A stretch of 64,000 nucleotides of DNA. Source: Halomonas sp. 1513 (lineage in GTDB: Bacteria > Pseudomonadota > Gammaproteobacteria > Pseudomonadales > Halomonadaceae). Position numbers and translations under genes: made by a program. Positions 1-11,707 of this stretch are shown here, piece by piece; positions within the stretch are counted from its first letter, which is position 1, and the number at the start of each line of letters is the position of its first letter. The stretch lies in the NCBI GenBank assembly GCA_001971685.1, contig CP019326.1:1612001-1676000 (forward strand). The letters run 5' to 3'. The notes beneath the pieces are model-generated. The model saw nothing but the letters and a program-made list of their open reading frames with translations. It had not been told where the DNA came from and did no database searches.

Positions 1-696
1 CCATCATCTTCAGCGTCTCCAGGTAGTTGGTAGAGAGCGCCACTCTCACCTGCAGGCCGTCGCGGGCGAAGGTATCCACCACGATGCCGCGGGTGAAGGT
101 CAGCGGGCCGGGCAGTACCGCGTCATGAGCCGAAAGCGCCGATAGTGGCGGCGTGGCGCCCTGAGCCAGGGGGTGGTCGTGGGCGCAGACGAAGCGCAGC
201 CGGTCGACCCACACCGGGACCACCGTGAGCTGCGGGTCGGGTACCGGGGCCAGGGTCACCACGGCGATCTCCAGCTCACCGTCGAGCACCTCCTGGTAGG
301 CCTGCTCGGAGTCGAGGAAGCGCATGTCCAGGCGTACCTCGGGATGCGCACGGGTATAGCGCTTGAGCAGTGGCGGCAGGCGGTGCAGGCCGATATGGTG
401 GCTGGTGGCCATGGTCAGGCTGCCGGCCACGTCGCCACTCAGGTTGGAGAGCGCGCGGCGGCTGTCGTCGACCATCACCAGGATCTGTCGCGCCCGCGGC
501 AGCAGCAGCCGGCCCGCCTCGGTCAGCGACACGCGGCGGTTGATACGGTCGAATAGGCGGGCACCGACCTGCTCCTCGAGGCTGGCGATGCGCTTGCTCA
601 CCGCCGGCTGAGTGAGATGCAGCTGCTCGCCGGCCAGCGAGAAGGAGCCGTGATCGGCCACGGCGAGGAAGGCTTGGAGGCTTTGCGTATCCACGC
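1..696 (-). CDS. LysR-family transcriptional regulator (C-terminus cut by window edge)
   Basis: Reading the minus strand from a GTG at 696 gives an open frame that runs off the left edge, about 232 residues. The N-terminus (MDTQSLQAFLAVADHGSFSL, then an A-x-x-L-x-L-T-Q-P-A-V-S-K recognition helix) is the classic LysR winged-helix DNA-binding domain, followed by the start of the periplasmic-binding-like effector domain. An AAGGA Shine-Dalgarno sequence lies about 9 nt before the GTG and no better in-frame start exists. It is divergent from leuC, so it probably regulates the leu genes or itself; that role is inferred from position. The inducer is unknown. Confidence 0.9.
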
Positions 697-721
697 TATG
701 TATTCCTTGGAGGAATTCAAA

Positions 722-749
722 GCATAAATAACATGAATTGATTTTATGC
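722..749. promoter_or_regulatory. inverted repeat, candidate LysR operator
   Basis: GCATAAA (722-728) and TTTATGC (743-749) form a perfect 7-bp inverted repeat with a 14-nt AT-rich spacer. It sits just upstream of the lysR start, in the spacer shared with leuC. LysR proteins usually bind interrupted AT-rich palindromes next to their own promoter, so autoregulation is a reasonable inference. Confidence 0.45.
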
Positions 750-820
750 GCGAGGGGCGGGAGACTGCGGGTATAGCGATAAGCGCCCAGCGCCCAGCGC
801 CACGACACAGCGGCGCTGGG

Positions 821-908
821 GACAGGCCGGAGAGGAGGTTCGATTCCAGGGATGGAATCGGTAGCGTACAGGGAGGTATTTACAGCGCCTCCTCCTAGGC
901 CTGTCGCC
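821..908 (+). repeat. 88-nt structured intergenic repeat, copy 1
   Basis: The element starts with GACAGGCC and ends with GGCCTGTCGCC. The outer arms pair as 8 bp, then a 3x3 internal loop, then GAGGAGG with CCTCCTC. Inside are two hairpins: CGATTCCA-GGGA-TGGAATCG (841-860) and a short TAC/GTA stem with a GGGA-type loop. A second copy of the same length is at 3158-3245 and a fragment at 4382-4408. It lies between lysR and leuC. Confidence 0.8.
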
Positions 909-977
909 GAGATAGCCGCGGCGCACCAGGCACAGACCGGATGATGAAAACAGGCCCATAGAGCCCGGGAGAACGAT

Positions 978-2423
978 ATGGCAGGCCAGACCCTTTACGA
1001 CAAGCTGTGGTCGCAGCACCTGGTCAAGGAGCGCGACGACGGCACCGCCTTGATCTACATCGACCGCCAGCTGCTGCACGAAGTGACCTCGCCCCAGGCC
1101 TTCGAAGGCCTGCGCCTGGCGAATCGCAAGCCGTGGCGGCTCGACGCCAACCTGGCGACGCCGGACCACAACGTGCCGACCACGGTGATCGAGCGCGCCG
1201 AGGGCAATGCCGGGATCAAGGACCCGGTGTCGCTGATCCAGGTCCAGACCCTGGACGATAACTGCGCGGCCTTCGGCATCGAGGAGTTCAAGATCAACGA
1301 CGCCCGCCAGGGCATCGTGCACGTGGTGGGCCCGGAGCAGGGCGCTACCCTGCCGGGCATGACCGTGGTCTGCGGCGACTCGCATACCGCCACCCACGGC
1401 GCCTTTGCGGCCCTCGCCCACGGCATCGGCACCTCCGAGGTCGAGCACGTGCTGGCCACCCAGTGCCTGCTGGCGCAGAAGATGAAGAACATGCAAGTGC
1501 GCGTCGAGGGTGAGCTCGGCGTGGGCGTCACCGCCAAGGACGTGGTGCTGGCCATTATCGGCCATATCGGCACCGCTGGGGGCACCGGCTACGCCATCGA
1601 GTTCGCCGGCAGCGCGATCCAGAGCCTCTCCATGGAAGGCCGCATGACGGTGTGCAACATGGCCATCGAGGCCGGCGCCCGGGTCGGCCTGATCGCCGTC
1701 GACGACACCACCATCGAGTATCTCGCCAAGCGCCCCTACGCGCCGACCGCCGAGCAGTGGGACGCCGCCGTGGCCGACTGGCGCGGCCTGGTCTCGGACG
1801 CCGACGCCGCCTTCGACAAGGTGGTCGAGATCGATGCCGCCAGCATCGAACCGCAGGTCAGCTGGGGCACCAGCCCCGAAATGGTCACCGGTATCTCCGG
1901 TGAAGTGCCGGATCCGGCCGACGCCGCCGACGACACCGTCAAGCGCAGCTATACCCGCGCACTGGAGTACATGGGCCTGGCGCCCAAGCAGAAGATCACC
2001 GATATCCGCCTCGACAAGGTATTCATCGGCTCCTGCACCAACTCGCGCATCGAAGACCTACGCGAAGCCGCCAAGGTTGCCAAGGGCAAGAAGGTGGCGA
2101 GCTCCATCCAACTGGCCATGGTGGTGCCCGGCTCCGGGCTGGTGAAGCGCCAGGCCGAGGCTGAGGGGCTCGACAAGATCTTCACCGAGGCCGGCTTCGA
2201 GTGGCGCGAGCCGGGCTGCTCGATGTGCCTGGCGATGAACGCCGACAAGCTGGGGGCCGGCGAGCACTGCGCCTCGACCTCGAACCGCAACTTCGAGGGT
2301 CGCCAGGGCTACGGCGGCCGCACCCACCTGGTCAGCCCGGCGATGGCCGCCGCCGCCGCCATCGCCGGCCACTTTGTCGACGTGCGTCAGCTCGACGCCC
2401 AACCTACCGCCCAGGAGGCCTGA
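978..2423 (+). CDS. leuC: 3-isopropylmalate dehydratase large subunit
   Basis: LeuC with LeuD isomerises 2-isopropylmalate to 3-isopropylmalate in leucine biosynthesis. The 481-residue length is normal. The [4Fe-4S] ligands are visible: Cys in [12 protein letters not shown] (about residue 352) and the CxxC of [10 protein letters not shown] (about 414-417), plus the aconitase-type [11 protein letters not shown] motif. The start [11 protein letters not shown] is the family's usual N-terminus. leuD follows after 3 nt, so the two are co-translated. The 281-nt upstream spacer holds the LysR-type inverted repeat and repeat copy 1. Confidence 0.97.
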   Translation: MAGQTLYDKLWSQHLVKERDDGTALIYIDRQLLHEVTSPQAFEGLRLANRKPWRLDANLATPDHNVPTTVIERAEGNAGIKDPVSLIQVQTLDDNCAAFGIEEFKINDARQGIVHVVGPEQGATLPGMTVVCGDSHTATHGAFAALAHGIGTSEVEHVLATQCLLAQKMKNMQVRVEGELGVGVTAKDVVLAIIGHIGTAGGTGYAIEFAGSAIQSLSMEGRMTVCNMAIEAGARVGLIAVDDTTIEYLAKRPYAPTAEQWDAAVADWRGLVSDADAAFDKVVEIDAASIEPQVSWGTSPEMVTGISGEVPDPADAADDTVKRSYTRALEYMGLAPKQKITDIRLDKVFIGSCTNSRIEDLREAAKVAKGKKVASSIQLAMVVPGSGLVKRQAEAEGLDKIFTEAGFEWREPGCSMCLAMNADKLGAGEHCASTSNRNFEGRQGYGGRTHLVSPAMAAAAAIAGHFVDVRQLDAQPTAQEA

Positions 2424-2426
2424 GCC

Positions 2427-3080
2427 ATGAGACAGTTCGAACGCGAGCAGGGCCTGGTGGCGCCGTTGGACCGCGCCAACGTCGACACCGACCTGATCAT
2501 TCCCAAGCAGTTTCTCAAGTCGATCAAGCGCACTGGCTTCGGCGTCAACCTGTTCGACGAGCTGCGCTACCTCGACGAGGGTTACCCGGGCCAGGACGTG
2601 GCGAGCCGACCGCTGAATCCCGATTTCGTGCTCAACCAGCCGCGCTACCAGGGCGCCAGCGTGCTGCTGGCACGCCGCAACTTCGGCTGCGGCAGCTCCC
2701 GCGAACACGCGCCCTGGGCGCTGGAGGACTTCGGCTTTCGGGTGGTGATCGCGCCGAGCTTCGCCGACATCTTCTACAACAACGCCTTCAAGAACGGCAT
2801 CCTGCTGGTGACCCTCGACGAGGACACCGTGGATCGGCTGTTCAAGGCGGTGGAAGCCAACGAGGGCTATCGCCTGGATGTTGATCTCGAGAACCAGCGC
2901 GTGATCACCCCGGAGGGCGAGATCCTCGAGTTCGAGGTCGATGCCTTCCGCAAGCACTGCCTGCTCAACGGCCTCGACGATATCGGCATCACCCTGCAGG
3001 ACGAAGATGCCATTCGCGATTTCGAGGCCAAGCATCGCATCGCGCGGCCGTGGCTGTTCCGCGACAAAGTATCGGCCTGA
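2427..3080 (+). CDS. leuD: 3-isopropylmalate dehydratase small subunit
   Basis: The 217-residue swivel-domain subunit of isopropylmalate isomerase. Family motifs include D-R-x-N-V-D-T-D-x-I-I-P-K-Q-F near residue 20 and [13 protein letters not shown] around residue 90, which closes the active site over LeuC. It begins 3 nt after the leuC stop and is separated from leuB by a 220-nt spacer containing the structured repeat copy 2. Length and sequence are complete. Confidence 0.97.
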   Translation: MRQFEREQGLVAPLDRANVDTDLIIPKQFLKSIKRTGFGVNLFDELRYLDEGYPGQDVASRPLNPDFVLNQPRYQGASVLLARRNFGCGSSREHAPWALEDFGFRVVIAPSFADIFYNNAFKNGILLVTLDEDTVDRLFKAVEANEGYRLDVDLENQRVITPEGEILEFEVDAFRKHCLLNGLDDIGITLQDEDAIRDFEAKHRIARPWLFRDKVSA

Positions 3081-3157
3081 GGCCTTAATTCCGCTGTTGG
3101 TGGCTGCGAGGTTGATCCGGGATCAGGTTGACCCATCTGGAATTGAAGGGCGGAGGG

Positions 3158-3245
3158 GACAGGCCGAAGAGGAGGTTTGCGCCATGGATGGCGCAAGGTA
3201 GCGCCCAGGGATGGGTTTACAGCGCCTCCTCGTAGGCCTGTCGCC
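3158..3245 (+). repeat. 88-nt structured intergenic repeat, copy 2
   Basis: Same length and terminal arms as the copy at 821-908. The main internal hairpin is TTGCGCCA-TGGA-TGGCGCAA (3177-3196); five of its eight base pairs differ from copy 1 and all five are compensated. The second hairpin is CCCA-GGGA-TGGG. It lies between leuD and leuB, so it is transcribed if the leu genes form one operon. Confidence 0.8.
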
Positions 3246-3300
3246 GTACAGCCCGCCACCATTCGCTTGGAAACGGCGAACGACAAGGATTGAAAAACAC

Positions 3301-4380
<1,080 letters not shown>

Positions 4381-4381
4381 C

Positions 4382-4408
4382 TACAGCGCCTCCCCGAAAG
4401 CCTGTCGA
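4382..4408 (+). repeat. fragment of the structured intergenic repeat (3' arm)
   Basis: Two bases after the leuB stop lies a sequence matching only the 3' end of the 88-nt element (TACAGCGCCTCC...GCCTGTCGA). The 5' arm and internal hairpins are absent, so this looks like a decayed or partial copy. Confidence 0.55.
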
Positions 4409-4471
4409 CGGAGTAGCCCGGGATTAGCCTCAAAGGTACTTTGGGTTCCTGCGGCCCGGGCGCGCTTCATG

Positions 4472-4477
4472 TATAAT
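4472..4477 (+). promoter_or_regulatory. candidate -10 element of asd promoter
   Basis: A perfect TATAAT lies 33 nt before the asd start codon. The matching -35 region is poor (the hexamer 17 bp upstream is CTGCGG), so an activator may help or the assignment is wrong. It suggests asd has its own promoter rather than depending on leuB. Confidence 0.45.
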
Positions 4478-4509
4478 ATTGGCCTCATTTGAATTCTGGA
4501 GGACTTCAC

Positions 4510-5622
4510 ATGTTGAAAGTCGGTTTCGTCGGATGGCGCGGCATGGTGGGCTCGGTGCTCATGCAGCGTATGCAGGAGGATGGAGATTTCGACGGCATTG
4601 AGCCGATCTTCTTCACCACCTCCCAGGTCGGTAAGCCCGGCCCCGACATCGGCGTCGACGTGCCTCCGCTCAAGGATGCCACCGATATCGACGAGCTCAA
4701 GACGCTCGATGTCGTGATCACCTGCCAGGGCGGCGACTACACCAAGCAAGTCTACGGCGACCTGCGCGGCGGTGGCTGGAAAGGCTACTGGATCGATGCT
4801 GCCAGCACCCTGCGCATGGAAGACGAAGCGACCATCGTCCTCGACCCGGTCAACCGCGGCGTGATCGACGCGCAGCTGGCCAAGGGCGCCAAGACCTTCG
4901 TCGGCGGCAACTGCACCGTCAGCCTGATGCTGATGGGGCTGGGTGGCCTGTTCGAAGCTGACCTGATCGAATGGATGACCTCCATGACCTATCAGGCCGC
5001 CTCCGGCTCCGGCGCCAAGCACATGCGCGAGCTGCTCAATCAGATGGGCAGCCTGCGCGACAGCGTCGCCGGCGAGTTGAGTGACCCGTCCAGCGCGATC
5101 CTCGACATCGACCGCAAGGTCACCGCGGCGATGCGCTCGGGCGACTTCCCCACCGATAACTTTGGCGCGCCGCTGGCCGGCAGCCTGCTGCCGTGGATCG
5201 ATACCAAGCTCGACAACGGCCAGAGCCGCGAGGAGTGGAAGGGCAGCGTCGAGACCAACAAGATTCTAGGCCTCGACAACAACCCGATCCCCATCGACGG
5301 CCTGTGCGTGCGTATCGGTGCGATGCGCTCTCACAGCCAGGCGTTCACCATCAAGTTGAAGAAAGATGTGCCGATAGATGAGATTGAGGATCGTCTGGCC
5401 AAGCACAACGAGTGGGTCAAGGTCATCGCCAACGACAAGGACGCTACCATCGACGGCCTGACGCCGGCCGCCGCCACCGGCACTCTCAGCGTGCCGGTGG
5501 GTCGCCTGCGCAAGCTGGCCATGGGGGGCGAGTACCTGTCCGCCTTCAGCGTTGGCGATCAGCTGCTGTGGGGGGCGGCCGAACCGCTCAAGCGCATGCT
5601 CAAGATTCTGCGCGAGCAGTGA
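4510..5622 (+). CDS. asd: aspartate-semialdehyde dehydrogenase
   Basis: Reduces beta-aspartyl phosphate to aspartate semialdehyde with NADPH, supplying lysine/DAP, methionine and threonine. The 370-residue protein starts [21 protein letters not shown], with the GxxGMVG nucleotide loop typical of the gammaproteobacterial form, and has the catalytic-cysteine segment [15 protein letters not shown] near residue 135. CTGGAGGA sits about 7 nt before the ATG, which favours it over an in-frame start 21 nt upstream. A strong GC hairpin follows the stop. Confidence 0.97.
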   Translation: MLKVGFVGWRGMVGSVLMQRMQEDGDFDGIEPIFFTTSQVGKPGPDIGVDVPPLKDATDIDELKTLDVVITCQGGDYTKQVYGDLRGGGWKGYWIDAASTLRMEDEATIVLDPVNRGVIDAQLAKGAKTFVGGNCTVSLMLMGLGGLFEADLIEWMTSMTYQAASGSGAKHMRELLNQMGSLRDSVAGELSDPSSAILDIDRKVTAAMRSGDFPTDNFGAPLAGSLLPWIDTKLDNGQSREEWKGSVETNKILGLDNNPIPIDGLCVRIGAMRSHSQAFTIKLKKDVPIDEIEDRLAKHNEWVKVIANDKDATIDGLTPAAATGTLSVPVGRLRKLAMGGEYLSAFSVGDQLLWGAAEPLKRMLKILREQ

Positions 5623-5645
5623 GGCAATCGCCGCTTCGTTGAGCT

Positions 5646-5675
5646 GACGACGCCTCCCCTCGGGGAGGCGTCGTC
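5646..5675 (+). terminator. hairpin terminator after asd
   Basis: GACGACGCCTCCCC pairs perfectly with GGGGAGGCGTCGTC around a minimal TC loop. A weak T-containing tail follows. It lies between asd and fimV on the same strand. Confidence 0.75.
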
Positions 5676-5804
5676 TTGTCAGCGGGATGAAAACTGGCAT
5701 ACGTTGAATGAGCAGGCTTGTCAGGCGCGGCCCGATGATTTCTGCTGACATGAAACGATGCGTTAGCGCCAATGCTGTTCCAGATCGCAGGGTTAACCAT
5801 AAAA

Positions 5805-8207
<2,403 letters not shown>

Positions 8208-8257
8208 GGCGCGCGGCTTGACGGCGCGCTGACCCCCGACGAGCCGCTGACGAGCCG

Positions 8258-9193
8258 ATGCCCCTGTTCCAACGCCTGGATGAAAAGACCCGCCTGACCG
8301 GCCGCCTGGCCGCCGCCGTCGAGTATGACGGCAGTGCCTACTGCGGCTGGCAGCGCCTCAAGCACGCGCCCTCGGTGCAGTACGAAGTCGAACAGGCCCT
8401 GGCGCGGGTGGCGGGGCATCCGGTCACCGTGCACTGCAGCGGTCGCACCGACAGCGGCGTGCACGCCACCCGCCAGGTAATCCATTTCGACCCGCCCGTA
8501 CCACGCTCTCAGAAGGCCTGGGTGTTCGGCGCCAATGCCAACCTGCCGCGGGATATCGCCATTCGCTGGCTGGTACCGGTAGCCGATGACTTCCATGCCC
8601 GCTTCCTGGCCCTGGCACGGCGCTACCGCTACGTGATCCTCAACCAGCCCAGCCGGCCGGTGCTGGAGCGCGCCAACGCCACCTGGTGCCGCGATCCGCT
8701 GGACGCCGACGCCATGCATCGCGCCGCCCAGGTGCTGGTCGGCGAGCGCGACTTTTCCAGCTTCCGCGCCGCCGGCTGCCAGTCGAAGACCGCCTGGCGC
8801 CACCTGCACTTCATCGAGGTGCACCGCCATGGCCCGCTGGTAGTGGTCGACGTTCAGGCCAACGCCTTCGTCCATCACATGATCCGCAATATCGTTGGCG
8901 CCCTGGTCGACGTCGGCCGCGGCGAACAAGACGAGACCTACATCGCCCATCTGCTCTCGGTGCGCGACCGTACCCAGGCCAGCGCGACGGCGCCGGGCTG
9001 CGGGCTGCACTTCGTTGATTCCGTCTATGACGAGGCCTGGGCGTTGCCCCGGGAACCGCTGGGGCCCAACCTCCTGGCCTTCCTCGGCGAGTGGACCGGC
9101 GAGCGTGAGCTGCCCGACTCGCCGCTGGTGCGCTACCGCCGCGGCCGCCCGGTGGCCGAGGCGACCCTTGACGAGGGGAGCGTCCAGCCGTAG
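8258..9193 (+). CDS. truA: tRNA pseudouridine(38-40) synthase
   Basis: TruA isomerises uridines 38-40 in the anticodon stem of many tRNAs. The 311-residue protein has the catalytic segment SGRTDSGVHATRQVIHF (Asp is the nucleophile) near residue 65 and the usual C-terminal region around FVHHMIRNIVGAL. It lies 50 nt after fimV. In related genomes trpF usually follows truA directly; here a foreign-looking three-gene insertion intervenes. Confidence 0.96.
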   Translation: MPLFQRLDEKTRLTGRLAAAVEYDGSAYCGWQRLKHAPSVQYEVEQALARVAGHPVTVHCSGRTDSGVHATRQVIHFDPPVPRSQKAWVFGANANLPRDIAIRWLVPVADDFHARFLALARRYRYVILNQPSRPVLERANATWCRDPLDADAMHRAAQVLVGERDFSSFRAAGCQSKTAWRHLHFIEVHRHGPLVVVDVQANAFVHHMIRNIVGALVDVGRGEQDETYIAHLLSVRDRTQASATAPGCGLHFVDSVYDEAWALPREPLGPNLLAFLGEWTGERELPDSPLVRYRRGRPVAEATLDEGSVQP

Positions 9194-9236
9194 CACCGAT
9201 CCTCGCAGCAAGTCTGAGTAACCCTGTGTTTATTTA

Positions 9237-9245
9237 TGCTACATT
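9237..9245 (+). promoter_or_regulatory. possible extended -10 promoter of the RiPP-like locus
   Basis: TGCTACATT (TGn plus TACATT) stands in a short AT-rich island in the otherwise GC-rich spacer between truA and the cyclase gene. No convincing -35 is present. This is the best promoter candidate in the 179-nt gap. Confidence 0.3.
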
Positions 9246-9372
9246 GTGTAAATGGCGCTGGGGCGCTGCGTGCCTCCCTGGAAAGCCTGACGTAGGCGAT
9301 GCCTGTCGTCATTCGACGGCCAGGTGTCGTGAGGTGTGGTAGAGCAGGCTTGGCGTGAGGGTGCGGGTCATC

Positions 9373-11304
9373 ATGAGTGGCATATGCGGAATCATCCATC
9401 TCGACGGCAGGCCGGTCGAGCATCATCAGCTCGAGCAGATGGCAAAACGAGCAGCATATCGAGGCCCCAGTGGCATCCAGTATCATCTCGATGGCCCGCT
9501 AGGGCTGGCCTGCCTCTCGCTCGATGTCACCCCGGATGGCACGGGAGCCTGTCATCTGGTGCGCGACGACCGTCACGGGCTGCTGTTCCTGGCGGATGCC
9601 CGGCTGGACAATCGTGACGAGTGCGCCGCTGGCGCGTCTCACGCCGCTGGCAAGCGTGCCACGGACGTCGAACTGATGCTCGACACCCTGTCCCGGGCAG
9701 GCGAGGCAGGGCCTGGTCGTCTCCTGGGGGACTTTGCCTACGCCCTCTGGGATGGCAAGCATCGGCGTCTCCACCTGGCCCGGGACGCCATGGGGCTGCG
9801 CCCCCTCTACTATCGACTCGAAGACAACCGCATCCTCTTTGCCAGCGAGGTCCAGCAGATCCTCGGCGTGCCCGGCGTGCCCCGCCGCCTCAACGAGCGG
9901 GCGGTTGCCTGGCACCTCTGCGGAATGCAGATTCCTCCGGGCGAGGTGTTCTATTCGGGTATCGATGAAGTCCGCCCCGCCGAGGTGGTGGTCATCAACG
10001 CCTCAGCGGCCAAGCGCAGTCGCATCTTCTGGCACCCGGACCCGGAAGCGCGCATCCGCTACCGAGACGAGCGCGACTATGCGCAACGGCTGCAAGAGCT
10101 GTTGACGACCTCAGTACGCGACCGCTTGCGGGCGCGCGATCCCGTCGGCATCAGCCTGAGCGGTGGCGTCGATTCCACCTGCGTAGCGGCGGTTGCCGCT
10201 TGGCGTCGCCAGCAAGGCGAGAACCTGCCATCGCTGCGCGCCTACAGTTGGGTGTTTCCGGAGTACCTGGCCGAGTGCGATGAAAGCGAGACCATCTACC
10301 GTATTGCCGACCACTTCCAGATACCTGTTACAGAAATTCCGGCCGAACACACTTCCCCGCTGGTGGACGAAGATCTCAATCGGCCTCACGAAGACGACCC
10401 CTTCTTTTCCATGTTTCAGCCGTTTCTGGAAGGCTCGCTCTCGGCGGCGGCCGCGCATGGCGTGAGCATCATGCTCTACGGGTTCCGCGGCGATGTGATC
10501 TGCGGCGGCAGCGTCGACGATGTGCCGGGCATCCTGCTAAGCGGTCGCGTTGGCGAGGCGCGGCGAAATCTTGCCCGCTTGGCCAAGCTCAACGCCCTAA
10601 ACCGTCGCCAGGCGGTGACTCAGTTCCTGCTGCGTCCCATGCTCCTCGATCTGATGAAAGGCCGCCATCCCGCTACCTGGCTGGACGCCATGCGCGGTGA
10701 GAAAGGACGTGAGGCGGGTGTGAAGAGACTACAAGCGGCTCCGTCACGGCATGCCGAGGGGCACGTTTCGCAGGGTTTCCTCGACAGGATGGGGTTGCCG
10801 GTGGCCGAGCCGCATTACGTTGCCTCCCGAGCCTGGCCGCGCGAAGCGGTTCGTGATCGCTATATTCATATCGCCTCGCCGCTGGTGGTGCGGGGGGTGG
10901 GCTACGCAGAACGAATGACGGCGAGACACGGCGTGGGCATGGCGGACCCCTGGAGCGACCGGCGACTGGTCGACTTCATCCTGGCCTGCCCACAGCATCT
11001 TGTCTGCTCCGCGCGGGACCCTAAGCGAATCGCGCGCCGCGCCATGGTAAGCATCATGCCCGAGGAGGCTATTCGCTCAATCGGCAAGGTATCACCAGAA
11101 GGCCTATATATCGACGCGCTGCGCGACAGGGCGCATGACAAGGTGGTGGATCTGCTGACCAATAGCCGCTGTGCCGATCTCGGCTATATCGATGAGCCGG
11201 CGCTCAGGCGCCGCTTCGAGCGCTTCGCAAGCGGCGAGGCGCCGGTCTTCGACCTCTGGCCCACGCTGTCGCTGGAACTCTGGCTGCGGCGCTACTGGAC
11301 ATGA
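9373..11304 (+). CDS. asparagine-synthetase-like lasso cyclase homolog
   Basis: A 643-residue AsnB-type protein: an N-terminal class II glutamine amidotransferase domain (about 1-200) and a C-terminal ATP-pyrophosphatase domain with an intact SGGVDS loop (residues 263-268). In lasso-peptide biosynthesis such proteins (McjC/LarC type) adenylate an Asp/Glu side chain and close the macrolactam on the core's N-terminus. The start MSGICGI leaves the would-be catalytic Cys at position 5, unlike the Cys2 of PurF in this window, so glutaminase activity is doubtful. Neighbours (precursor, RRE fusion, kinase) favour cyclase over free asparagine synthesis. No decisive evidence on the exact peptide substrate. 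Confidence 0.8.
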   Translation: MSGICGIIHLDGRPVEHHQLEQMAKRAAYRGPSGIQYHLDGPLGLACLSLDVTPDGTGACHLVRDDRHGLLFLADARLDNRDECAAGASHAAGKRATDVELMLDTLSRAGEAGPGRLLGDFAYALWDGKHRRLHLARDAMGLRPLYYRLEDNRILFASEVQQILGVPGVPRRLNERAVAWHLCGMQIPPGEVFYSGIDEVRPAEVVVINASAAKRSRIFWHPDPEARIRYRDERDYAQRLQELLTTSVRDRLRARDPVGISLSGGVDSTCVAAVAAWRRQQGENLPSLRAYSWVFPEYLAECDESETIYRIADHFQIPVTEIPAEHTSPLVDEDLNRPHEDDPFFSMFQPFLEGSLSAAAAHGVSIMLYGFRGDVICGGSVDDVPGILLSGRVGEARRNLARLAKLNALNRRQAVTQFLLRPMLLDLMKGRHPATWLDAMRGEKGREAGVKRLQAAPSRHAEGHVSQGFLDRMGLPVAEPHYVASRAWPREAVRDRYIHIASPLVVRGVGYAERMTARHGVGMADPWSDRRLVDFILACPQHLVCSARDPKRIARRAMVSIMPEEAIRSIGKVSPEGLYIDALRDRAHDKVVDLLTNSRCADLGYIDEPALRRRFERFASGEAPVFDLWPTLSLELWLRRYWT

Positions 11305-11345
11305 GTTTTCTGATGTGCGGAGAGGGTTTGAAGGGGGAGTTTTTC

Positions 11346-11472
11346 CATGCCTGGCAGGCCGCTAAATCAGGCGTTTCTCGTATTGAGGGGCCTGATTGGT
11401 ACACATAACATTACACATGATGGCAGTGGCATCCAGCCGCTATTGGATTGGACATGAGCGCTGCCAGGCATG
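11346..11472 (+). other. structured intergenic region before the precursor gene
   Basis: A perfect 12-bp inverted repeat (CATGCCTGGCAG 11346-11357, CTGCCAGGCATG 11461-11472) encloses two further stems: AATCAGGC/GCCTGATT (11365-11372 with 11390-11397) and AGTGGC/GCCGCT (11425-11430 with 11436-11441, one G-U pair). It could be a structured mRNA leader, a processing site between cyclase and precursor messages, or a small mobile element; no target-site duplication is obvious. The right arm ends 39 nt before the precursor ATG. Confidence 0.55.
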
Positions 11473-11511
11473 TGGCTACGAATAAGTGCTGCACAGGCAG
11501 AGGATAATAGT

Positions 11512-11694
11512 ATGGCGAATATGCAAACCAAGTCGACCGAGCGTCGCGACTACAGTGCCCCCCAGCTTAGCCAGTGGGGTAAAGTGTCCGACATGACTCA
11601 GGTCGGTCAAACCAGACCCGGCGGCGACGTGCTTCCTGGTAATGCCCGAGGTAATGACGGCGGTAGCATCATGCCCTCGGGGCTTGACAGATAA
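11512..11694 (+). CDS. lasso-like RiPP precursor peptide
   Basis: A 60-residue peptide starting MANMQTKST, with GAGGA about 7 nt before the ATG. The leader carries the lasso recognition signature Y14-x2-P17-x-L19-x3-G23-x5-T29 (YSAPQLSQWGKVSDMT), the motif bound by PqqD-like RRE proteins. The remaining part (residues 31-60) is rich in Gly, Pro, Asn and Asp. If Thr29 is the conserved -2 residue, the core begins at Val31 and Asp39 is ring position 9; if Gly32 is first, Asp39 is position 8. Both fit known lasso ring sizes. Asp49 and Asp59 are too far for a normal ring. Modification itself is inferred. Confidence 0.75.
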   Translation: MANMQTKSTERRDYSAPQLSQWGKVSDMTQVGQTRPGGDVLPGNARGNDGGSIMPSGLDR

Positions 11695-11707
11695 CTGAAC
11701 CGCCACC

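Noticed and set aside
4472..4509. Leader-peptide attenuator before asd
   Set aside because: The 38-nt stretch is too short for a leader ORF and terminator; only a -10 element and the ribosome site are visible.
9373..11304. Plain housekeeping asparagine synthetase AsnB
   Set aside because: The start is MSGIC rather than MC, and the neighbours are a lasso-type precursor, an RRE domain and an HPr-kinase-like protein.
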